Assembly: GCA_964567665.1 (NCBI GenBank)
Contig: CAZMNN010000004.1
Location: 24,576 to 88,575, forward strand
Direction of reading: 5' to 3'
Source of the DNA: UBA1731 sp964567665
GTDB taxonomy: Bacteria > Verrucomicrobiota > Kiritimatiellia > RFP12 > UBA1067
Length of the DNA: 64,000 bases
The notes below the pieces were generated by a model. It was given only the letters and a program-made list of their open reading frames with translations, was not told the origin of the DNA and made no database searches. Below, piece after piece: positions 58,205 through 64,000 of the stretch (positions are counted from its first letter, which is position 1; the number at the start of each line of letters is the position of its first letter). The translations under genes and the position numbers were made by a program.

Positions 58205-61200
58205 ATGAGAGGTGTCATTTCGGCGATTGCCGCCACCTGTGCGATATGCGGTGCGTCGGCGGCAGAGACGTTTGTGTTCCCGGCAACGGGAAGGACGGCC
58301 ATTTCATATTCTGATCGGCTTGAGGTGACACCGCTCGAAGATGGCGTCTCGGAGTTTACCTGTACGGCGGAGACGAAGCCGCGCTGCAGCAAGGACGGCA
58401 TTGTGACAAATGCGGCGGAAAGGCCTTTCGTCACTTTCTTCCGTGAACGGGCGGTGAATGTCGCACCGCTTGCCCATGTCACCGTATCGTCGAGGGGAAC
58501 GAAGTCCACCGGTTTTCACCCAATCCCAAATCTCAACGTCCCTGCCGCCTTGACCGATGGCGTAGCCAATCCGAGGAAGAACTTCAGCTTTGCGGAACGC
58601 AAGGCACCGCCGACGCGCACGGATCCGGAATGGATTGTCTTTGATTTCCAGAAAGACGTTCCGCTTTCAGGTGTTTTCACGCTCTGTGGGGACTGGGAGT
58701 CGTTTCCTCGCGGACGCGATGTGATTGTCCAGTCCTACGCCGGAACGGGCGATCCTCGCATTGATTCTGACGAAGCGAACTGGCGTGACGCAGACGGGGC
58801 TTGGTCGTCGGATCCGGAATACTCGAACTCGCTGTTTCGTTTCTGGCGACTGTGGACTGCGTCGAAGACGGTGACGAACCGTGCGTACAGGTTGCTCTTT
58901 GTCGGACCGGGGCTTTCGCTGCATGGACGGTCAATCAGAAATCCGAATCTCAATCCCACCCCAGGACTTGCCGAAGTCGCACTCCTTTCTCCTGCGACGG
59001 AACATCGCGCACAACGACAAGCCGAGACTCCGGGTGTTCCGATCAGGTTCACGATGCCTTTTGACGGACGTGTCACGATCCAGATCCGCAACGACGCCGG
59101 AGAGGTTGTCGCAAATCCGATAGTGGATGCCCCGTTTGCCGCCGGAGCGGCGGAGGCGCACTGGGATCTATCGGATTTTGACGGGAATCCGATACTGTCG
59201 CCAGGTGCGTATAGATGGCATGGCGTCGCCATTCCGCCGCTGACTGTCGATTATCTGTATTCGTACTATCCGCTTGGCATTCCGGATGACAGGCGGGCGT
59301 GGCTTACGTCTGATCGTACCGGCGGTTGGCTTGCAGACCACGACCCGCCGCGAGGTGTGGTGCGCGATAGCATGACGATGTGGCTGAACGCATGGGCGGA
59401 GGCCGGACACAGCGTGATCAACACGGATATGGACATGAAGAAGCTTTGGGGAAACGACCGCTTCTGGCTTGCCGTTCCGCAGGAGATATGCGTTGAGGAC
59501 GGAATCTGCTACGGCTATTCTCAAGGTGGGTGGAACGGAACCGACGAGGAGATCATCGCAATCGATCCCAAGCGTGGCTACGCATCGAAAAAGGTCTTTC
59601 TGCTCAAGAATCCGTCCGGCCCATCCGTGTGGGGACACAATTCGACAATCGCTGGATTCCAGGTTGTCGGATCAAAGGCATTCGTCTCGCGGGCCGCCGA
59701 AAACGAGATCCGCGTCTACGACATTTCAAAAGGACAGGCTGCCCCTGCCAGATCCTTTGGATGGGACATCGTTCACAGGCAGTTCGAGGAGCTTGTGCCG
59801 AAGGAGCTTGCCGTCATCAAGATTGCGAATCCGGGGCGCATACGGAAGCGTCCCGATGGTCGCCTGGCAGCCGTCTCCGGTGCGTCAATCGTCACGATCG
59901 ATCCCGCTACGTACGCCGTCTCCACGAATTTCGTGACGGACATTGAGACTCCGCTTGGCTTTGATGCGGCGCCTGACGGGACGTTCTGGATCGGCGCCGG
60001 TGAACCGCGCCATCAGGTGTTCGGATATTCGGCGGATGGCGTACGTTTGGCGGTGCTTGGAAAGCCTGGCAGACGTCGCATCGGGCCATGGAACGAAAAC
60101 GACCTTGAGGAGCCGGCCGGTGTTGCGATGGACGCGAAGGGGCGCATCTGGGTTGCCGAACATACGCATTGGGAAAAGCGAGTGAGCGTATGGGACGTCA
60201 AGACTGGTCGCGTGGTGAATGATGTCATCGGCCCTACGCAGTACGGTGGCGACGGGTCTATCGATCCGGGAAACGAAAACCGGCTTTTCTACAGAGGTCT
60301 TGAGATCCGCCGAAATCCGCGTACGGGCAAGATGCGTCCGGTGAACCTGATATACCGTCCTGACGCGCCTGAGCTTCCGGCGTTTCCGGTCGGGGACTGT
60401 CCAAGCTATGCGTTCCGCTCTCGTGGAGCGCTGTGGTTCACGAGCTTTCAGCCGCCGCACGGACATCCGACATGCGTTCTCTGGAAATACGAAAAGAACA
60501 GGGTTCGGGCGGTGGCAGCAGTCGGGGCTGTCAGCGGCGGCGTCACGAATGCGATTCCGTTTCTCAAGCAGGAGCGTGGGCGTCTTTTTGCGTGGACTGA
60601 TCTCAACGGCAACGGGAAGATCGACCGTGATGAGGTCAAGTCTCGCATCGTCCTTTCCGATGGCAGCCCGATAGATGGGATAGCCCCTGGATGGAACTGG
60701 CGGATGAATGCGAATTTCGAATGTGCCGCAGTGACCGATCTGTACAAGACGGGAAGGCTTGTCGTGTTTCGTCCCGAAAGGTTCACGCCCGCCGGAATTC
60801 CGGTCTACGATGTTCCTGCCGAAACGCATCCTGGCCTCCTGAACGTCCAGGGTCTTATGCCAGACGCGAACGGCAACATCATCGCGCTCGGCAAGCCGCT
60901 TGTTTCGCTGACGCCGAATGGTAAAGTCCGCTGGCGATACCGCAATGACTGGCCGGGACTTCATGCCGGACACTCCACTACTGCGGCGGGCGATGAACTC
61001 GGCGTTCTGATCGCGCCCACGCGCATCTGGGGCATCGTGAAGACGGCCGGAGAGGCTGGCGAAGTAGTCGCGTTCAACTCCAATCTTGGATGTTCGTATC
61101 TGATGACTGCCGATGACGGACTGTATCTTGGGCGGATATTCCGTGACGTGCGCATTGCGCCGACCGCCTGGAACATGAACGTTCTGCCTGATGCCGCGAC

Positions 61201-62074
61201 GCTCGGCGAAACGTCGCTCTACGATGAGCATTTCGGCGGCGTTTTTGAGCGCGTTCGCGGCAATGACGGGAAGCGGCACTACCGCTATGTCGTCGGCAAG
61301 ACGCACTGTTCGGTTGTGGAACTTACTGGACTTGATGGCGTGAAGCGGCTTGCGGGCGGCACTGTCGCCGTCTCGAAGAAGGATGTCTCGGAGGCTGTGA
61401 GACGCGCATCGTCTGCGGCCGCAAAGGCGCTTGAGCCAAAGGTCTACGATGTCGTTCAGGGTCGGCCCACGGCGGCCTCACCGTCAGTCGACGGGTTCTC
61501 TATCGGAGTTGATGCGTCGAATCTGTATTTCAGGGCGGCATGGAGCGATGACAGGGCGCCGTTCGCCAACGGCGGAGAAAACCCGTTTGAGCTTTTCAAG
61601 AGTGGAGACACCGTGGAGCTGATGCTCAGGACGAAAGCTGCGCGTTCGGCAAAGGGTGTGAAAGAAGGTGACATCAGGATTCTGTTCGCGCCATATCGTG
61701 GAAAACCGATCGCCGTGCTGTACGACTACTGCGCACCTTCGGCGTCGCCGAAGGAGAGGGTGGGCTTTTCAAGTCCGTGGCGGACGCTTACCGTAGATCG
61801 TGTGCGCATCCTGGACAGTGCGGTGGTGCGCGTTGCGCGAAACGGATGCAATCTGACGCTTGACGCTTCCATTCCGCTTTCGGTGATCGGGTTCGTTCCC
61901 GGCGGAGAGACGAAGGGCGATGTCGGCCGCGTCGTCTCCGATGCGGAGGGCAGACGCGCTTCTCGGCGCGTGTACTGGTCGAACAAGAACACGGCAATAA
62001 TGAGCGATCTTCCGACAGAGGCGGGAATAGATCCGGATCTCTGGGGTACGTTCCGGTTTCCGCAGGTGCAGTGA
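58205..62074 (+). CDS. Very large secreted protein: discoidin-like, Ig-like, beta-propeller, EF-hand and CBM9-like domains
   Basis: ATG 58205 follows GAGGGG by 8 bases and gives a signal peptide (ISAIAATCAICGASAAE); ATG 58181 overlaps the previous stop. The 1289-residue chain shows a discoidin-like sandwich (LTDGVANPRK, WIVFDFQKDVPL) near residues 110-240, a FlgD-type Ig-like segment (VTIQIRNDAGEVV) near 285-350, long propeller-like repeats (LEEPAGVAMDAKGRIWVAEH; IDPATYAVSTNF) to about 1000, an EF-hand-like DLNGNGKIDRDEV near 798 inside the propeller, and a CBM9-like C-terminus (DTVELMLRT). No catalytic motif is recognised. It shares a transcript with the glycine-rich protein. Confidence 0.8.
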   Translation: MRGVISAIAATCAICGASAAETFVFPATGRTAISYSDRLEVTPLEDGVSEFTCTAETKPRCSKDGIVTNAAERPFVTFFRERAVNVAPLAHVTVSSRGTKSTGFHPIPNLNVPAALTDGVANPRKNFSFAERKAPPTRTDPEWIVFDFQKDVPLSGVFTLCGDWESFPRGRDVIVQSYAGTGDPRIDSDEANWRDADGAWSSDPEYSNSLFRFWRLWTASKTVTNRAYRLLFVGPGLSLHGRSIRNPNLNPTPGLAEVALLSPATEHRAQRQAETPGVPIRFTMPFDGRVTIQIRNDAGEVVANPIVDAPFAAGAAEAHWDLSDFDGNPILSPGAYRWHGVAIPPLTVDYLYSYYPLGIPDDRRAWLTSDRTGGWLADHDPPRGVVRDSMTMWLNAWAEAGHSVINTDMDMKKLWGNDRFWLAVPQEICVEDGICYGYSQGGWNGTDEEIIAIDPKRGYASKKVFLLKNPSGPSVWGHNSTIAGFQVVGSKAFVSRAAENEIRVYDISKGQAAPARSFGWDIVHRQFEELVPKELAVIKIANPGRIRKRPDGRLAAVSGASIVTIDPATYAVSTNFVTDIETPLGFDAAPDGTFWIGAGEPRHQVFGYSADGVRLAVLGKPGRRRIGPWNENDLEEPAGVAMDAKGRIWVAEHTHWEKRVSVWDVKTGRVVNDVIGPTQYGGDGSIDPGNENRLFYRGLEIRRNPRTGKMRPVNLIYRPDAPELPAFPVGDCPSYAFRSRGALWFTSFQPPHGHPTCVLWKYEKNRVRAVAAVGAVSGGVTNAIPFLKQERGRLFAWTDLNGNGKIDRDEVKSRIVLSDGSPIDGIAPGWNWRMNANFECAAVTDLYKTGRLVVFRPERFTPAGIPVYDVPAETHPGLLNVQGLMPDANGNIIALGKPLVSLTPNGKVRWRYRNDWPGLHAGHSTTAAGDELGVLIAPTRIWGIVKTAGEAGEVVAFNSNLGCSYLMTADDGLYLGRIFRDVRIAPTAWNMNVLPDAATLGETSLYDEHFGGVFERVRGNDGKRHYRYVVGKTHCSVVELTGLDGVKRLAGGTVAVSKKDVSEAVRRASSAAAKALEPKVYDVVQGRPTAASPSVDGFSIGVDASNLYFRAAWSDDRAPFANGGENPFELFKSGDTVELMLRTKAARSAKGVKEGDIRILFAPYRGKPIAVLYDYCAPSASPKERVGFSSPWRTLTVDRVRILDSAVVRVARNGCNLTLDASIPLSVIGFVPGGETKGDVGRVVSDAEGRRASRRVYWSNKNTAIMSDLPTEAGIDPDLWGTFRFPQVQ

Positions 62075-62105
62075 CGCTTCCTGCGGTTGAGAAGGAATTC
62101 AGACG

Positions 62106-63365
62106 TCACTTCACGGTGATGAGTTCATTCCAGTCGGTCGTGGCGCGATTCGAGAGCATTGTTCGCTTCGCCTTCCATTTGAGACTGTCGCCGATGCCTT
62201 CCGCGGCGGAGAATACCTTCCCTGCGCCGTAGCGGGCGTTGAGGGCGTCCACCGCCTTGAACAGCCGCTGATTGCCGGCCCGCCTTGCAATGTCTCCGTC
62301 CGTCTGGAAGAAGTTCATCTGACGCGGGGCGTTGGCCTTTTCTATTCCGAAGAACACCATGCCGCTCTTGCGATAGCGGAGGCCGGGGACGAATATCGCA
62401 CTGATTTCGCGGCGGATTGCGGAGAGCATTTCGTTGGTTGCGTCCGTCGGATGCGGGAACGCCACCGTCCGTGCCGCCCAATCGCTGCTGCGTGCGGCGC
62501 CATGCTGTGCGTATATGTTTGCGCCGCTTGCCACAAGTCCGTGTTCACGCAGCTTCTCCGCCGCCTTGGCGGTGAACGACGAGATGGATTCCGAAAGGGC
62601 GTCAAGCGTCGTCACCGGTTCCCCGAAGGAGCGTGAGCATGATACGGATTCCGGATCGGCATCGTAGTCCCTGTCGTCGATGCACGGCGTTCCGCGCAGT
62701 TCGGTGGCGACCTTCACAGTCGTGACGGATCCGAGATTCCTGATGTCATCATCATCCATGTCGCGAAACTGCTTCGCAGTGTGAACGCCGTGTGCATGGA
62801 GTTTTGCCGCAAGATGCCGCCCTATCCCCCATATCTCCTCCACCGGTAGCGCAGCGAGCGTCTGCGTTGGGTCGTCAGGAAGCGCAAACACCCCGTCTTT
62901 GAGCTTCTTGCCGATGTGGTTCGCAATCTTGGCGAGTGTTTTTGTGGGCGCGAATCCCACGCCGCACGGAATCCCAATCCAGCGGAGTATCTTGGTGCGG
63001 AGCCTTTTGCCGTATGCGACGAGATCCGCTTTCGCCGCTGTCGGCGGATAAATGAACGCTTCGTCGATCGAGTACTGTTCTGTCTTGACGGATTCCTGCC
63101 TGAGCAGGTCAACCATCCGCCTCGACATGTCGCCGTACAGCTCGTAGTTGGACGAGCGGAACGTCAGCTCTCCGGATAGCGCACGTGCCTTGAGCTGGAA
63201 GTATGGCGTTCCCATCGCAATGCCGAGAGCCTTGAACTCGTTTGAGCGTGATATGCAGCATCCGTCATTGTTCGACAGCACGGCCACTGGCTTCCCGCGA
63301 AGCTTCGGATCGAAGACCCGTTCGCAGGATACGAAGAAGTTGTTTCCGTCTACGAGACCTATCAT
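62106..63365 (-). CDS. umuC: Y-family DNA polymerase UmuC
   Basis: ATG 63365 overlaps the umuD stop; the longer frame to 63437 lies inside umuD. The 419-residue protein has LVDGNNFFVSCERVF with the first catalytic Asp, SNNDGCCISRSNEFKALG, the catalytic YSIDEAF and FAPTKTLAKIANHIGKK, then the helix-hairpin-helix IWGIGRHLAAKLHAHGV. UmuC with cleaved UmuD forms DNA polymerase V for translesion synthesis after DNA damage. The C-terminal part with ERTM-like residues (KAKRTMLSNRATTDW) is typical. Confidence 0.95.
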   Translation of the reverse strand: MIGLVDGNNFFVSCERVFDPKLRGKPVAVLSNNDGCCISRSNEFKALGIAMGTPYFQLKARALSGELTFRSSNYELYGDMSRRMVDLLRQESVKTEQYSIDEAFIYPPTAAKADLVAYGKRLRTKILRWIGIPCGVGFAPTKTLAKIANHIGKKLKDGVFALPDDPTQTLAALPVEEIWGIGRHLAAKLHAHGVHTAKQFRDMDDDDIRNLGSVTTVKVATELRGTPCIDDRDYDADPESVSCSRSFGEPVTTLDALSESISSFTAKAAEKLREHGLVASGANIYAQHGAARSSDWAARTVAFPHPTDATNEMLSAIRREISAIFVPGLRYRKSGMVFFGIEKANAPRQMNFFQTDGDIARRAGNQRLFKAVDALNARYGAGKVFSAAEGIGDSLKWKAKRTMLSNRATTDWNELITVK

Positions 63366-63757
63366 CTTCCGGTAAACCTGTGGATGCAGGCCGTCACCTT
63401 TCCGAAGAAGTCCAGTTCCTGTCCAGGCGACAGCCATATCTCCGGGTACGCCGGGTTGGCAGGCTCAAGACGGATTCCGTCGGCATCACGTCTGAACGTC
63501 TTTACCGTGAATTCGCCGTCCACACAGGCTATTATGACATCGCCGCTGGCGGGCGTGAGAGACCTGTCCACAACAAGAAGATCGCCGTCATGGATGCCCG
63601 CGCCTGTCATCGAATCTCCGCTGACCCTCACGAAGTACGTGGCGGCGGGACGCTTCACAAGAAGTTCGTTCAAGTCAAGCGGCGGTTCGAGATACTGCTC
63701 GGCTGGCGACGGAAATCCCGCCGCCACCGCCCCCGCAATCTTTGCTTTCTCGCTCAT
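63362..63757 (-). CDS. umuD: UmuD, LexA-like self-cleaving protein
   Basis: The 131-residue S24-family protein has a candidate cleavage site Ala13-Gly14 (VAAGFPSP), nucleophile Ser49 in SGDSMTGAG and Lys86 in EFTVKTFRR. Spacings between these three positions equal those of E. coli UmuD. RecA filaments stimulate self-cleavage, and the product joins UmuC. Its stop overlaps the umuC start. Induction by DNA damage is expected, but I see no recognisable LexA box; a palindrome lies between promoter and start. Confidence 0.94.
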   Translation of the reverse strand: MSEKAKIAGAVAAGFPSPAEQYLEPPLDLNELLVKRPAATYFVRVSGDSMTGAGIHDGDLLVVDRSLTPASGDVIIACVDGEFTVKTFRRDADGIRLEPANPAYPEIWLSPGQELDFFGKVTACIHRFTGR

Positions 63758-63781
63758 GTCATTTTCCGGTATGTACTGAAT

Positions 63782-63796
63782 CCTGCAATCAGCAGG
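63782..63796. promoter_or_regulatory. Palindrome in the umuD leader, possible operator
   Basis: CCTGC and GCAGG flank a 5-base centre, 14 bases downstream of the umuD -10 box and 25 bases before its start. Its position suits repressor binding. Confidence 0.35.
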
Positions 63797-63809
63797 TCAT
63801 TGGCGCAAC

Positions 63810-63818
63810 AGTATACCA
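63810..63818 (-). promoter_or_regulatory. Extended -10 promoter of umuDC
   Basis: Minus-strand TGGTATACT lies about 52 bases before the umuD ATG. No good -35 box is present. Confidence 0.55.
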
Positions 63819-63876
63819 TTTTGTCCGCACCCCGTTGTGTCATCTGCCCAAGTTTGTCAAATATGAAGGACACTCT

Positions 63877-63905
63877 TTGATGTCTTCATTGCATTGTGAT
63901 ATAAT
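63877..63905 (+). promoter_or_regulatory. Promoter reading out of the right edge
   Basis: TTGATG, a 17-base spacer and TATAAT with TGA before it. The 95 bases that follow contain no start codon with a long frame. They hold a GC-rich arm pair (GGCGGGG then CCGCCGC, around 63952-63978), so the transcript begins with a structured leader or a non-coding RNA. Confidence 0.6.
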
Positions 63906-64000
63906 GGCGGAAATTTACGGATGCGCGAAGGCGTTTCCGTGGAGTTGGACGCGGCGGGGAGAAATCCGCCGCGCCGAAGAACAATTTAGCATCAACGCTA

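Noticed and set aside
59885..61306. 473-residue open frame on the minus strand
   Set aside because: It is antisense to the propeller protein; composition and lack of motifs mark it as a shadow.

Overview
The window is a contiguous piece of a bacterial chromosome with dense, mostly plus-strand genes. Gene content points to the Verrucomicrobiota/Kiritimatiellae side of the PVC group, probably a polysaccharide-degrading gut or anaerobic lineage. The basis is large secreted beta-strand-repeat proteins, GH106 and DUF4838 enzymes, Tat-exported Gfo/Idh/MocA and TIM-barrel lipoproteins, a type III glutamine synthetase, a MurC-MurB fusion and a didomain EIIA protein. This taxonomic placement is inference; no rRNA gene is present. 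I saw no insertion sequence, prophage or CRISPR array.

Layout. 1-1404: tail of an unrecognised gene and a DUF486 membrane protein. 1428-8441 (minus): a secreted trio of beta-strand-repeat giant, DUF4838/CBM9-like protein and unknown. 8442-9446: gene-poor, with a decayed AAA/DUF4143 ATPase. 9447-17182: truA, then an eight-gene run (two small membrane proteins, acyltransferase, pyrD, SDR, U32 protein, a possible secreted lytic enzyme, folP). 17188-19560 (minus): a half-length gltB. 19780-20181: tRNA-Arg(TCT), a CAT tRNA and tRNA-His(GTG). 20420-21577: carA. 21727-28645: secreted modular protein plus GH106. 28774-36839: nagB, small membrane protein, nadC, HAD hydrolase, pyrimidine/thymidine phosphorylase, type III glutamine synthetase and PurF homologue. 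36916-38489 (minus): CPBP protease and RluD-like synthase. 38566-44811: NirJ/AhbC-like radical SAM protein, two Tat lipoproteins and a large lipoprotein. 44902-55068: an envelope block (asd, NERD protein, prc, dapF, murC-murB, pal, tatB, tatC, trkH). 55124-56327 (minus): EIIA-like protein and dCMP deaminase. 56472-62074: glycine-rich protein plus a beta-propeller protein. 62106-63757 (minus): umuDC. The right edge has a strong promoter reading out of the window.

Shared logic. Three times (8441-4719, 21727-25038, 56472-58181) the first gene of an operon encodes a low-complexity or beta-rich secreted protein ending in a short hydrophobic stretch plus Arg (TVILR, TITIR, RIMLR). Each is followed by a large secreted protein, in two cases a carbohydrate-active one. 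asd, dapF and murC-murB feed peptidoglycan synthesis; Pal and Prc act on the same envelope. TatB/TatC could export the two twin-arginine lipoproteins at 39.8-42.1 kb.

Promoters are unusually uniform: TGN-TATAAT-like boxes recur, and at least five genes have the box only 7-9 bases before an ATG with no Shine-Dalgarno sequence, suggesting leaderless or near-leaderless transcripts. All product calls come from reading motifs; no database search was run.
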